From: Chryseobacterium sp. ISL-80
Lineage (GTDB): Bacteria > Bacillota > Bacilli > Bacillales > Cytobacillaceae
NCBI GenBank assembly: GCA_018613055.1
Contig: JAGGQZ010000013.1
Location: 124,001-188,000, forward strand
DNA: 64,000 bases
Direction of reading: 5' to 3'
The notes under the pieces are model-generated. The model was not told the DNA's origin. It made no database searches and worked only from the letters and a program-made list of their open reading frames with translations. Positions within the stretch are counted from its first letter, which is position 1. Every line of letters starts with the position of its first letter. The position numbers and the translations under genes are program-made. Positions 33,466-43,142 of this stretch are shown piece after piece.

Positions 33466-34389
33466 ATGATACCGGCAAAAGCTAACCCTGGTGTTCAAAT
33501 TCAAAAAACGAGCCGGAACCCTCGGCTGAAAAGTACGGTGATCGGCTGGTCCTTTGTTATCGTTGCTGCCGTCATGATTTGTCTGTTCTACTTTTATCCA
33601 ATGATCCAGGCACTGATTTTGTCCTTCCAATCTGGAACCGGTGCCAATCTTTCCTTTGTCGGTCTCGATAATTACGCGCGTTTATTCAAGGACCCTACAT
33701 TTATTGCAACAGTGAAAAATACGATGATTTATCTGGCCATTCAAGTACCTGTCATGCTTTTGCTTGCGATGTTCCTTTCGGTTCTATTAAATGACAAAAT
33801 GCTGAAGTTTAAGGGCGCTTTCCGGACCGCGATCTTTCTGCCGGCGGTCACTTCCCTTGTAGCCTATGCGGTTATTTTCAAATATTTATTCGGCCAGGAT
33901 GGCATCATTAACATTATGCTAGTAAAAACCTCTTTGATTGAGGCACCTATTCAATTTTTAACGGATCCTTTCTGGGCCAAGGTCACAATTATTATCGCAA
34001 TTACCTGGCGCTGGACTGGCTATAATATGATTTTCTTTCTTTCAGCACTGCAAAATATTGATCAATCAATTTATGAAGCTGCAAAAATTGATGGCGCCAA
34101 TGCTTTTCAGACATTTTTCAAAATCACAGTACCGATGCTAAAGCCCATTATTCTTTTTACTTCCATAACGTCTACTATTGGTACGTTGCAATTATTTGAC
34201 GAGGTCATGAATATTACCAAAGGCGGACCAGGGAACTCCACGATGACGATTTCCCAGTACATTTATAATCTTTCGTTCAAATATACTCCTGATTTCGGCT
34301 ATGCAGCGACTGTCTCATATGCAATAGTAATCATGATTGTCATTCTAGCAATCATTCAGTTCAAAGTGGCAGGTGATAAAAATGACTAA
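33466..34389 (+). CDS. sugar ABC transporter permease (MalF type)
   Basis: 307 residues, six membrane helices. The EAA loop is YEAAKIDGANAFQTFFKITVPMLKP. ATG with AAGGAG upstream. It forms a heterodimer with the next permease, whose start overlaps its end by 8 nt (translational coupling). Substrate as for the binding protein: probably an oligosaccharide containing galactose. Confidence 0.9.
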   Translation: MIPAKANPGVQIQKTSRNPRLKSTVIGWSFVIVAAVMICLFYFYPMIQALILSFQSGTGANLSFVGLDNYARLFKDPTFIATVKNTMIYLAIQVPVMLLLAMFLSVLLNDKMLKFKGAFRTAIFLPAVTSLVAYAVIFKYLFGQDGIINIMLVKTSLIEAPIQFLTDPFWAKVTIIIAITWRWTGYNMIFFLSALQNIDQSIYEAAKIDGANAFQTFFKITVPMLKPIILFTSITSTIGTLQLFDEVMNITKGGPGNSTMTISQYIYNLSFKYTPDFGYAATVSYAIVIMIVILAIIQFKVAGDKND

Positions 34390-35200
34390 AAGAGTTTTTG
34401 CCTATATCATTCTAACAATCGCTTCAATCGTTTCTGTTTTTCCGTTCATTTGGATGATAGTCAGTGCAACGAATAAGTCGGTTGATGTCACGAAGGGCCG
34501 CCTGCTTCCGGGTGCACATTTTGGAGAAAACCTTACAAATCTATTAAACACAGTCGATCTAGTCCCTGCCTTGATCAACTCGGCAAAGATTTCAATTTCG
34601 ACGACAATCTTGGCTATGCTAATCGCGTCATTGGCTGGTTACGGTTTTGAAATCTTCCGCAGCAAAGCGAAGGATTTGGTCTTTAACATCCTGCTGCTTT
34701 CAATGATGATTCCTTTTGCAGCGTTGATGGTGCCGTTGTTCAGGATGTTTGGTTCGGTTTCACAAACATTCCCAATGGTGGGAATTGATACATTGACAGC
34801 TGTCGTACTGCCTACGGTGACAACAGCGTTCCTGATCTTCTTTTTCCGCCAAAGCACCAAGATGTTCCCGAAGGAGATTCTTGAAGCCGGAAGAATTGAT
34901 GGACTGTCAGAGATTGGACTCTTTTTCAGAATTTATATCCCGACAATGAAAACTACCTATGCAGCGGCAGCGATTATTACATTCATGGCGAGCTGGAATA
35001 GCTATCTTTGGCCGCTTGTCGTCCTGCAGTCCCCAGAAAACATGACAATTCCATTGCTGATCTCGAATCTTGGATCCAGTTATTCACCGGACTTCGGCGT
35101 TATCATGACAGCAATCGTGATTGCAACCCTTCCAGTAGCGATCATCTTCTTCATCATGCAAAAACACTTCGTTGCAGGGATGATGGGTTCAGTGAAATAG
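34382..35200 (+). CDS. sugar ABC transporter permease (MalG type)
   Basis: 272 residues from ATG 34382 (AGGTGA 5 nt upstream); a GTG at 34373 overlaps that site and is less likely. Six helices. The EAA loop is ILEAGRIDGLSEIGLFFRIYIPTMK, with Gly where Ala is usual, and the C-terminus is IIFFIMQKHFVAGMMGSVK, typical of MalG-like subunits. The beta-galactosidase gene follows after 36 nt. Confidence 0.9.
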   Translation: MTKRVFAYIILTIASIVSVFPFIWMIVSATNKSVDVTKGRLLPGAHFGENLTNLLNTVDLVPALINSAKISISTTILAMLIASLAGYGFEIFRSKAKDLVFNILLLSMMIPFAALMVPLFRMFGSVSQTFPMVGIDTLTAVVLPTVTTAFLIFFFRQSTKMFPKEILEAGRIDGLSEIGLFFRIYIPTMKTTYAAAAIITFMASWNSYLWPLVVLQSPENMTIPLLISNLGSSYSPDFGVIMTAIVIATLPVAIIFFIMQKHFVAGMMGSVK

Positions 35201-35236
35201 TAACTTACGATAAGAATAGAAAGGGAGCTTGTTAGA

Positions 35237-38200
35237 ATGACAATTCCTAAAATAGAGTGGCTTTCAGATGTTCAAGTTTTTGCTGTAAATCGAGTCCGTG
35301 CCCATTCAGATCACGAATACTTTGAAACGGTGGAAGAAGCGAAGAGTGGTCAACCTATGTCAATGAGACATGTATTGAATGGTGCTTGGAAATTCCATTA
35401 TTCAATTAATCCGGCTCACCGTCCTGAGCATTTTTATAAAAGGGACTTCGATAGTTCTGTGTGGGGAGACATCACGGTGCCTGGGCATATTCAGCTTCAA
35501 GGCCACGGCCAGCCGCAATATGTGAACACGATGTATCCTTGGGATGGCATCGCCGATATTCTTCCGCCCGAAATTCCAGCGGACCATAATCCAGTCGGAA
35601 GTTATGTGAAAATGTTTACTCTTCCAGCTAACATGCAAAACAAACCGGTTTATATTTCTTTCCAGGGTGTGGAATCCGCGTTTTACGTTTGGTTAAATGG
35701 TGAGTTTGTCGGCTATAGTGAGGATTCATTCACTCCAGCAGACTTTGACCTGACCCCATATATTGCAGAAGGGGAGAATAAGCTGGCTGTTGAGGTTTAC
35801 CAGCGCAGTACGGGCAGTTGGCTCGAGGATCAGGATTTCTGGCGATTCTCAGGCATCTTCCGTGATGTGTATCTTTACACAATTCCTGAAATCCATGTTT
35901 TTGATGCCAATATCCGTGGTGAGCTGGATGAATCTTATACAAAAGGGACGATGTTGGCAGACCTTAAGTTTTTGGCAGGACAGCCATCAAAGGTGACAGC
36001 CGAGCTGTATGATTCAAAAGGTGATCTGGTTGCTTCGCAAAATGGTGAAATAGGTGAGGCCATGACATCAATTTCAATTGCTGTCGACCAGCCGAAGCTC
36101 TGGAGTGCTGAAAACCCATATCTTTATCAATTATTGATTCACGTTTATAACGAAGGTGGAAGCTTAGTAGAGGTCATCCCGCAAAAAGTTGGTTTCAGGC
36201 GTTTTGAAATGATCAATAAAATCATGCATTTGAACGGAGAGCGGATTGTGTTCAAGGGAGTCAACCGCCATGAATTCAATTGCTATACAGGAAGGACGAT
36301 TTCGAGGGAGGATATGCTCTGGGATATCAAGACGCTTAAGCAGAACAATATTAATGCCGTAAGGACTTCTCATTACCCGAATCAGAGCTATTGGTATCAG
36401 CTATGCGATAAGTATGGCGTCTATGTTATTGATGAAATGAATCTTGAAACACATGGTTCATGGCAAAAAATGGGCCAGGTAGAGTCTTCGTGGAACATTC
36501 CAGGCAACAAACCGGAATGGGAAGATATTGTCATGGACCGAGCAATATCGATGTATGAACGGGATAAGAACCACCCATCCATTCTAATTTGGTCGTGTGG
36601 CAACGAGTCTTATGGCGGCGAAGTGATTCTGAATGTTTCCCGTTATTTTAAAAAGGCAGATCCAGGACGCCTCGTTCATTATGAAGGAGTATTCTACACT
36701 CCTGATTACCGTGAAACGAGCGATATGGAAAGCCGGATGTATGCAAAACCGGCAGACATTGAAAAGTATTTAAGTGAAGATCCTGAAAAGCCTTATATCA
36801 GCTGCGAGTACATGCATGCGATGGGCAACTCGCTTGGAGGCATGCATAAATACACAGAGCTCGAGCAGAAATACCCAATGTATCAAGGCGGATTCATTTG
36901 GGACTATATTGACCAATCGCTGATTAAAAAGGATCGCTATGGAAAAGAATTTTTAGCTTATGGCGGTGACTTTGGTGACAGGCCAACAGATTATGGGTTC
37001 TGCACAAACGGGATTGTCTACGCAAACCGTGAGCTTTCTCCTAAGATGCAGGAAGTTAAATTCCTATATCAGAGCATCAAACTTGTACCGGACTCTGACG
37101 GTGTAAGAATTATCAATGAGAACCTTTTTACTGATACAGCGGATTATGTACTTGAATATAGCTTGCTGCTTGAAGGGAAAGAGGTTTACCGTGATCAGCT
37201 TGAGGTGAATGTTAAACCTCAAAGCGAGGGAAGAGCAGAATTCAAATTCCCTGCTGATATTGCGGCTGCTCCTGGAGAGTATTCCATTCAAACAGCTTTC
37301 AAATTGAAAGAGAAGACGGTTTGGGCGTACGCAGGCCATGAGGTTGCTTTCGGACAATATGTTTTTGAGGTAAAAGCTGAGGAACAGCCTGCTGTTGAAG
37401 GTGAGCTTCGTGTCGTTCATGGAGATGTCAATATAGGCGTTCACGGCCGTGATTTCTCGGTGATTTTCTCAAAACAGGTTGGAAGCCTTGTATCATTGAA
37501 CTATGCTGGCAGAGAAATGATTGCACTGCCGCCTGCGCCATTATTCTGGAGGGCAACTACTGATAACGACCGGGGCTATGCTCAGGGTTATCACTCAGGT
37601 CTATGGTTTGCGGCAAGCCTGGCTCGTAAATGTGTGGGAATAACGGTTGAGGAAGAGCGCAATCAAATCAGCATCGGCTTTACTTATAACTTTTCAGTCA
37701 GTTCAGAGGTTGAGGTAAAGGTGATGTATACTGTTTTAAGTGACGGAAGTGTTCATGTTAAATCCACTTTCCACGGCGCACAAAACCTTCCGCAGCTGCC
37801 GATTTTTGCGCTGTCATTCAAGACTTCTGCTGACTACGACCAGCTTGAATGGTATGCAATGGGTCCTGAAGAGAACTATTCAGACCGTTCTATGGGAGCA
37901 AGACTAGGAATTTTCAAAAAACAGGTAGCCGATAATCTTTCAGGCTATGTCATGCCGCAGGAATCGGGGAATCGGACAGGGGTTCGCAGGCTTAGTGTTA
38001 CGAATAAAAAGGGACAGGGAATCAGGATTTCGTCTATCGATGAGTCTCTCGACTGCAATGTTTCCCCGTACACTGCCTTCGAGCTAGAAAGTGCCCAGCA
38101 CGTATATGAGCTTCCGCCAATCCATTACAGTGTAATTACAGTGGCCGGAAAGCAAATGGGTGTTGGTGGAGATGACAGTTGGGGTGCCCCAGTTCACGAT

Positions 38201-38260
38201 GAGTATCTAATATCTGCTGAACAGGATATGGAATTTGAATTTAAGATTGAGAGAATTTAA
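35237..38260 (+). CDS. beta-galactosidase, glycoside hydrolase family 2 (LacZ type)
   Basis: 1007 residues, similar in size to E. coli LacZ. The order is sugar-binding domain, Ig-like domain, TIM barrel, second Ig-like domain and the beta-galactosidase small chain. Motifs: GVNRHEFNCYTGR, the acid/base Glu in WSCGNESYGG (near residue 460), the nucleophile Glu in ISCEYMHAMGNS (near 530), and FWRATTDNDRG in the small-chain domain. It has no signal peptide, so it acts in the cytoplasm on imported beta-galactosides. ATG follows GAAAGGGAG. It lies in the same operon as the ABC importer. Confidence 0.93.
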   Translation: MTIPKIEWLSDVQVFAVNRVRAHSDHEYFETVEEAKSGQPMSMRHVLNGAWKFHYSINPAHRPEHFYKRDFDSSVWGDITVPGHIQLQGHGQPQYVNTMYPWDGIADILPPEIPADHNPVGSYVKMFTLPANMQNKPVYISFQGVESAFYVWLNGEFVGYSEDSFTPADFDLTPYIAEGENKLAVEVYQRSTGSWLEDQDFWRFSGIFRDVYLYTIPEIHVFDANIRGELDESYTKGTMLADLKFLAGQPSKVTAELYDSKGDLVASQNGEIGEAMTSISIAVDQPKLWSAENPYLYQLLIHVYNEGGSLVEVIPQKVGFRRFEMINKIMHLNGERIVFKGVNRHEFNCYTGRTISREDMLWDIKTLKQNNINAVRTSHYPNQSYWYQLCDKYGVYVIDEMNLETHGSWQKMGQVESSWNIPGNKPEWEDIVMDRAISMYERDKNHPSILIWSCGNESYGGEVILNVSRYFKKADPGRLVHYEGVFYTPDYRETSDMESRMYAKPADIEKYLSEDPEKPYISCEYMHAMGNSLGGMHKYTELEQKYPMYQGGFIWDYIDQSLIKKDRYGKEFLAYGGDFGDRPTDYGFCTNGIVYANRELSPKMQEVKFLYQSIKLVPDSDGVRIINENLFTDTADYVLEYSLLLEGKEVYRDQLEVNVKPQSEGRAEFKFPADIAAAPGEYSIQTAFKLKEKTVWAYAGHEVAFGQYVFEVKAEEQPAVEGELRVVHGDVNIGVHGRDFSVIFSKQVGSLVSLNYAGREMIALPPAPLFWRATTDNDRGYAQGYHSGLWFAASLARKCVGITVEEERNQISIGFTYNFSVSSEVEVKVMYTVLSDGSVHVKSTFHGAQNLPQLPIFALSFKTSADYDQLEWYAMGPEENYSDRSMGARLGIFKKQVADNLSGYVMPQESGNRTGVRRLSVTNKKGQGIRISSIDESLDCNVSPYTAFELESAQHVYELPPIHYSVITVAGKQMGVGGDDSWGAPVHDEYLISAEQDMEFEFKIERI

Positions 38261-38267
38261 TACAAGT

Positions 38268-38300
38268 AAAGAGCCTAGAGGTTTCCAGGCTCTTTGCTTT
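38268..38300 (+). terminator. hairpin between the GH2 and GH36 genes
   Basis: AAAGAGCCT (38268-38276) and AGGCTCTTT (38287-38295) form a perfect stem followed by GCTTT. The weak T-tail suggests an attenuator rather than a full stop. Confidence 0.6.
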
Positions 38301-38318
38301 ATATAAAGGAGAGCCGTT

Positions 38319-40559
38319 ATGCTAATTAAAGTGAACGAGGAGAAAAAACAATTCCATCTAACAAATGGAAAGGTTAGCTATATTTTTCATGTCATGAAAA
38401 ATGGACAGCTGGGACATCTGTATTACGGAAAGGCGATCAGGCACCGTGCTGATTTTGCACACCTGCAAACCTATGATGTACCTACAGCAGCAAGCTGCCA
38501 TATATATAAGGATGACCCAGCGTTTAGTCTGGAAACACTGCGCCAGGAATATCCTGCTTATGGAAACTCGGATTTCCGCGAACCGGCGATTAGTGTCAAT
38601 AAGCTCGGCGAAAATCATATACCTGATTTTAAATATGATTCATTCAAAATACAGGGGGGCAAGCCGGGTCTAGAAGGACTGCCTGCGACCTATACGGAAC
38701 ATAATGAGGAAGCAAGCACACTGCAAATCGTATTAAAGGATGAATATCTTCAGGCAGAGCTTGTGCTCAACTATACTATTTTCGCTGACAAGCCAGTCAT
38801 TACTAGAAGTGCTTCCTTGAAAAATGAAGGGGAAGCAAGACTTTCACTTGAGCGTCTAATGGGAGCATCCATTGATTTTCCTGATAAGGAATTTTCAATG
38901 ATACACTTGGGCGGCACATGGTCACGTGAAAGGCATGTGAAAGAGAGAAAGCTTGAGATGGGGATCCAGTCGATCTCAAGTACCCGAGGGGCTAGCTCGC
39001 ACCATCATAATCCATTTTTGGCCTTGAAACGACCAGACACAACGGAGCATCATGGCGAGGTTTTCGGATTTAATTTTGTTTACAGCAGCAATTTTATCAT
39101 GCAGGTTGAAGTCGACCACTATGATGTGGCGAGATTGACGGTCGGTATCCATCCATATGGTTTTAAGTGGAGATTAAATCCCCAGGAAACATTCCAGACA
39201 CCTGAAGTAGTCATGGTATATTCTAGCCTGGGCTTGAACGGAATGAGCCAGGCCTTTCACTCCCTCTATGGGGATAACCTGATTCCATCACAATGGAAGA
39301 AGGAAATCCGTCCAATATTGATTAATAACTGGGAAGCAACTTATTTTGATTTTGACGAGGAAAAACTAGTTAATATCGCAAAAGCGGCAAGTGACTTAGG
39401 AATTGAATTGTTTGTCCTCGATGACGGCTGGTTTGGCAAACGCAATGATGACACCTCCTCGCTTGGAGATTGGCATGTTGATATGAATAAACTGCCTAAT
39501 GGCCTGGAAAGCTTAGCTAGGAAAATCACTGAAACAGGAGTGAAATTTGGCCTCTGGTTCGAACCAGAAATGATCAGCCCAAACAGTGAATTATTCAGGG
39601 AGCATCCAGATTGGGCTGTCGGTGTTCCAGGACAGCCCCATACCCTTGGACGGAACCAGCTTGTACTTGATTTTTCAAGACCGGAAATCGTTGAGTATAT
39701 TTATGGGAAAATGTCTGCGATTATCAGGCAGACAGGCTTATCCTATATCAAGTGGGATATGAACCGCAATATTACGGAAGCTTTTTCAACGAAACTTGCG
39801 GCAAAAGATCAAGGTGAGTTTTTCCATCGTTATATACTGGGAGTCTACGACCTTTACAATCGTTTGACTCAAGAATTCCCGAATGTACTGTTTGAATCAT
39901 GTGCCGGCGGTGGAGGGCGCTTTGACCCTGGAATGATGCATTATGCGCCACAGGCATGGACCAGTGATGATACAGATGCGATTGAACGGCTAAAGATCCA
40001 ACATGGGACATCTTTTGCCTATCCTTTATACAGCATGGGGTCACATGTTTCGGCTGTACCTAATCATCAAACATTAAGGACGACTCCGATTTCAACCCGT
40101 GCAAATGTTGCTTACTTTGGCACCTTCGGTTATGAGCTTGATCCTCTGAAGCTGTCGGAAGAGGATAAAAATGATATTAAAGAGCAGGTCGCTTTTTACA
40201 AAAAGCACCGCAAATTAATTCGGGATGGCCAGTTTTATCGACTGGTGAGCCCATTTTCCGAAAACGAAACTGCGTGGATGGTTGTTAGTCCAGATCAATC
40301 CGAGGCATTGATTGGCTGGTATAAGGTATTGGCAACAGCAAATCCGCCAAAACAGCAAACCCTGCGCCTTGCCGGATTAGACGAAGGCAAAGTCTATGAA
40401 GCGGAAGGTTTGAATAATACATTTTATGGGGATGAATTAATGGCTATTGGATTGCCATTGCCAACAGAGTTTAACGGGGTCAATGGAAAAAAAGCCGAGA
40501 GGGGCGGAGATTTCCAGTCCCAGGTGTTCTACTTAAAGAGTACGGATGAGATTAAGTGA
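38319..40559 (+). CDS. alpha-galactosidase, glycoside hydrolase family 36
   Basis: 746 residues, typical of Firmicute GH36 (AgaN/RafA/MelA type). The N-terminal beta-supersandwich is followed by a TIM barrel (LINNWEATYFDFDEEKL, FVLDDGWFGKRNDD). The nucleophile Asp is in YIKWDMNR (near residue 480), followed by SCAGGGGRFDPGMM and the acid/base Asp in WTSDDTDAIERL (near 550). Cytoplasmic. Together with the upstream importer and beta-galactosidase it would allow use of raffinose-type or mixed galactosides. ATG with AAAGGAGAG. Confidence 0.93.
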   Translation: MLIKVNEEKKQFHLTNGKVSYIFHVMKNGQLGHLYYGKAIRHRADFAHLQTYDVPTAASCHIYKDDPAFSLETLRQEYPAYGNSDFREPAISVNKLGENHIPDFKYDSFKIQGGKPGLEGLPATYTEHNEEASTLQIVLKDEYLQAELVLNYTIFADKPVITRSASLKNEGEARLSLERLMGASIDFPDKEFSMIHLGGTWSRERHVKERKLEMGIQSISSTRGASSHHHNPFLALKRPDTTEHHGEVFGFNFVYSSNFIMQVEVDHYDVARLTVGIHPYGFKWRLNPQETFQTPEVVMVYSSLGLNGMSQAFHSLYGDNLIPSQWKKEIRPILINNWEATYFDFDEEKLVNIAKAASDLGIELFVLDDGWFGKRNDDTSSLGDWHVDMNKLPNGLESLARKITETGVKFGLWFEPEMISPNSELFREHPDWAVGVPGQPHTLGRNQLVLDFSRPEIVEYIYGKMSAIIRQTGLSYIKWDMNRNITEAFSTKLAAKDQGEFFHRYILGVYDLYNRLTQEFPNVLFESCAGGGGRFDPGMMHYAPQAWTSDDTDAIERLKIQHGTSFAYPLYSMGSHVSAVPNHQTLRTTPISTRANVAYFGTFGYELDPLKLSEEDKNDIKEQVAFYKKHRKLIRDGQFYRLVSPFSENETAWMVVSPDQSEALIGWYKVLATANPPKQQTLRLAGLDEGKVYEAEGLNNTFYGDELMAIGLPLPTEFNGVNGKKAERGGDFQSQVFYLKSTDEIK

Positions 40560-40603
40560 TAGACTACAGGTAGTAGCTCCAATTTTTTATCGGATCAAAA
40601 GCG

Positions 40604-40634
40604 AGGTGACCCTCTTTTGGGGAGTCACCTTTTC
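40604..40634 (+). terminator. terminator of the galactoside operon
   Basis: AGGTGA (40604-40609) and TCACCT (40625-40630), with inner CTC/GAG pairing, are followed by TTTTC. Confidence 0.7.
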
Positions 40635-40816
40635 GCTGTGTTGGTAAGTGCGATATTGAAACGTGCCATTTTAGTATTTTCACTGTTTATTGAAACTTGT
40701 GAATAGACATTTCTGATTATCAGCAGCATCTATGATCTTTGTTCCTGTTTCTTTTTCAATAGCTGTGCGTTCGAATTGCAGTTACAATTCCTAAGGCTAT
40801 TTATTACTCTTAATTA

Positions 40817-40833
40817 TTAATTAAGTTAATTAA
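40817..40833. promoter_or_regulatory. 17-bp palindrome, putative operator of the ROK regulator (copy 1)
   Basis: TTAATTAAGTTAATTAA is a perfect palindrome around a central G. It sits upstream of a TATAAT at 40845-40850, 51 bp before the ROK gene. The identical 17-mer lies at 46864-46880 in front of galK. The 170 bases before it (40638-40810) hold no gene that I can see. Confidence 0.65.
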
Positions 40834-40883
40834 GTATGTTGTGATATAATCTAATTAAATAAACGATTTTTTGGAGGCTATAA

Positions 40884-42062
40884 ATGCAGCGCGGTACATT
40901 TCAATTAATGAAGTCTGTTAATAAGTCAATTATTCTAAATAAAATCCGTAAATCTGAGCCAATATCCCGAGCCCAAATAGCGAAAGAAACAAGTTTGACT
41001 CCTCCGACAGTAAGCAGCATAGTGAAAGAATTGATTGATCAGGATTTGGTAAGGGAAAGCACCCTTGGCCATTCAAGCGGAGGGCGTAAACCAACGATGC
41101 TGCATATTAATGCTGGAGCTTTTTATGTCATTGGTATTGATGCTGGGCCGGAAAGAGTGGAAGGCATACTAAGTGATCTGACAGGTAAAGTTATACACCG
41201 GACTTCGAATCTGCTTGAGAAGCCGTTAACCAGTGAGCAGTTTCTATACAGGTTGAAGGATATCATCAATAAAATATTGGGGATTTCTAATATTAATGAA
41301 GAGAAGATCATTGGGATTGGAATTGCCATGCACGGGGTCGTGGATGTCGAAACAGGAACTTCACTCGTAGCGCCAATATTGAAATTGAGAAATATCCCGA
41401 TTAAAGAAATTTTAGAGAAAGAGTTTAATTTAACGGTAAAGGTTGAAAATGATGCGCGGGCCATGGCTCTTGGTGAATCCTGGTTCGGCGGTCATAGCGA
41501 TGTCGACAGTATGGTCACCGTCAATGTTGGGCGTGGTGTCGGCGCAGGTGTAGTCATGAACGGGAGATTATATCATGGTGCCCAGGGGATTGCCGGTGAA
41601 CTGGGGCACATGACCATCGATATGAACGGGGAAGTATGTGAGTGTGGGAACCGTGGGTGTCTGCAGACATTAGTTAGTGGCGAGGCGATTGCAGACAGAG
41701 CTAGTAAACAGATAGAAGGGATTCCGAAGAAAAGTACAGGAAAGGACATATTCAAGTTAGCTGAACAAGGCGATGAAAAATGTATTGGTTTACTCCAGGA
41801 AACGGGGAAGATTCTTGGAATTGGTATGACAAATTTAATTCATTTGGTTAATCCCGGGAAAATCGTTTTAGGCGGCGGGGTCATGAAGAGTGAAAGATTC
41901 ATTATGCCGGTTCTGCTCGAAACAATTCATCAAAGAGCTTTGACGGAAGAAGCAAGAGAGACTGAGATATTGGTAACAAGACTGGGGGATGATGCAACAT
42001 TATTAGGTGCTGTATCGCTGCTGCTGATTGAACTCTTTGATCCAGTCACAAAAATAGGCTGA
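40884..42062 (+). CDS. ROK-family transcriptional repressor (XylR/NagC type)
   Basis: 392 residues. A winged HTH spans about 10-75 (SIILNKIRKSEPISRAQIAKETSLTPPTVSSIVKELIDQD). The ROK domain follows: VIGIDAGPERVEGIL (a degraded ATP-binding loop, as in repressors), VENDARAMALGESWFGG, GELGHMTID, and the zinc motif CECGNRGCLQT. ROK repressors release DNA on binding a sugar. The Leloir operon converges from the other side, and matching palindromes lie in front of both this gene and galK. Galactose or a derivative is therefore a plausible inducer. TTGGAGG precedes the ATG. Confidence 0.88.
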   Translation: MQRGTFQLMKSVNKSIILNKIRKSEPISRAQIAKETSLTPPTVSSIVKELIDQDLVRESTLGHSSGGRKPTMLHINAGAFYVIGIDAGPERVEGILSDLTGKVIHRTSNLLEKPLTSEQFLYRLKDIINKILGISNINEEKIIGIGIAMHGVVDVETGTSLVAPILKLRNIPIKEILEKEFNLTVKVENDARAMALGESWFGGHSDVDSMVTVNVGRGVGAGVVMNGRLYHGAQGIAGELGHMTIDMNGEVCECGNRGCLQTLVSGEAIADRASKQIEGIPKKSTGKDIFKLAEQGDEKCIGLLQETGKILGIGMTNLIHLVNPGKIVLGGGVMKSERFIMPVLLETIHQRALTEEARETEILVTRLGDDATLLGAVSLLLIELFDPVTKIG

Positions 42063-42095
42063 ACCTTTTATTTAAAGGTTCAGCCTATTTTTATC
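42053..42095. terminator. bidirectional terminator between the ROK and galM genes
   Basis: A 16-bp stem, AATAGGCTGAACCTTT (42053-42068) with AAAGGTTCAGCCTATT (42074-42089), has T-runs on both strands. It overlaps both stop regions. Confidence 0.9.
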
Positions 42096-43131
42096 TTTTA
42101 ATAACGGTGAAGGTGAAAGTAGTCTGTTTTTGATAAGGTTCCCCGGGTTTTAAAAGAATCCCCGGTAAGTGATCATTGTGCAATGAAGCGGGAGACCCTT
42201 GGGTTTCAAAGCAGACACCATGATGTTTTCGCGAAATGCCTTCAGCCAGCTCTAAGCCATCTTCCAGAGCATTGGCTGTATACATAACCATACCTGGCTG
42301 ATTTGTAATTACTGACATTTTACGGCCACTGTTAGCATCTTCGATGATTGCCTGAAATTCTGAAGAATCTTCGAGAACGAAATAATGATCATAACCATTA
42401 CCGACAATCTTGTTCTGCTCAAAGTTGTTTTCCAATCCGGTACTTAGGCTGCGGCCGCTGCGAAAATCGAATGGAGTTCCCTCAACATCAGCCAACTTTC
42501 CGGTTGGTATCAAGCTTTCGTCAAGTTCAACATATTTGCTGCTGTTCATTGTAACTCGATGATCATGAATGGTGTTCTTTAAATTTCCGCTTAAATTAAA
42601 GTAAGAATGGTTGGTTAACGTAAGCGGTGTGGTTTGATCACTGGTTGCCAGGTAATCAATTATAAGCTGATCCTGGTCATTTAGAGTATAGGTAACTGTA
42701 ACGTCGAGGTTGCCTGGATACCCGCTATCACCATCATGGCTTTTTATAGTAAGCTTTAATCCTGCTTCAGTCTCCTTTTCAAAAGGGGAGACCTTCCAAA
42801 TCAGCTGGTGAAATCCTCCAGGTCCTCCATGTAAATGGTTCTCCCCATTGTTTGCTTCAAGATTATATGTGCTGCCATCAAGTTCAAAGGAAGCTTCTTT
42901 GATCCTGCCGGCGACTCGGCCAATTATGGCGCCAAAATAATTTGGATTTGTCCGATACTCCTGATAATTTTTATAGCCCAGGACGATATTCTCAAGCCTG
43001 CCAGTTTTATCAGGGATCATGATTTTCGTAATAATTCCACCGAAATCCAGTACACTAACGCTGATTCCATTATCATTTGTAAGTGTATACTCTGTCCAGT
43101 TCCCAAGAAGTTCATTCGTGACTCTTATCAT
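42091..43131 (-). CDS. galM: galactose mutarotase (aldose 1-epimerase)
   Basis: 346 residues. GalM motifs: VLGYKNYQEYRTNPNYFGAIIGRVAGRI, NNGENHLHGGPGGFHQLIW with the catalytic-site His, TNHSYFNLSG with the second His, and CFETQGSPASLHND with the catalytic Glu region. It interconverts alpha- and beta-galactose, feeding galactokinase. It is the last gene of the galK-galE-galT-galM operon and starts 11 nt after galT. Confidence 0.93.
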   Translation of the reverse strand: MIRVTNELLGNWTEYTLTNDNGISVSVLDFGGIITKIMIPDKTGRLENIVLGYKNYQEYRTNPNYFGAIIGRVAGRIKEASFELDGSTYNLEANNGENHLHGGPGGFHQLIWKVSPFEKETEAGLKLTIKSHDGDSGYPGNLDVTVTYTLNDQDQLIIDYLATSDQTTPLTLTNHSYFNLSGNLKNTIHDHRVTMNSSKYVELDESLIPTGKLADVEGTPFDFRSGRSLSTGLENNFEQNKIVGNGYDHYFVLEDSSEFQAIIEDANSGRKMSVITNQPGMVMYTANALEDGLELAEGISRKHHGVCFETQGSPASLHNDHLPGILLKPGEPYQKQTTFTFTVIKR

Positions 43132-43142
43132 GTAATTTCCAC

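Noticed and set aside
40638-40816. Possible small gene between the GH36 and ROK genes
   Set aside because: There is no frame with a ribosome binding site. The stretch appears to be promoter and operator DNA only.
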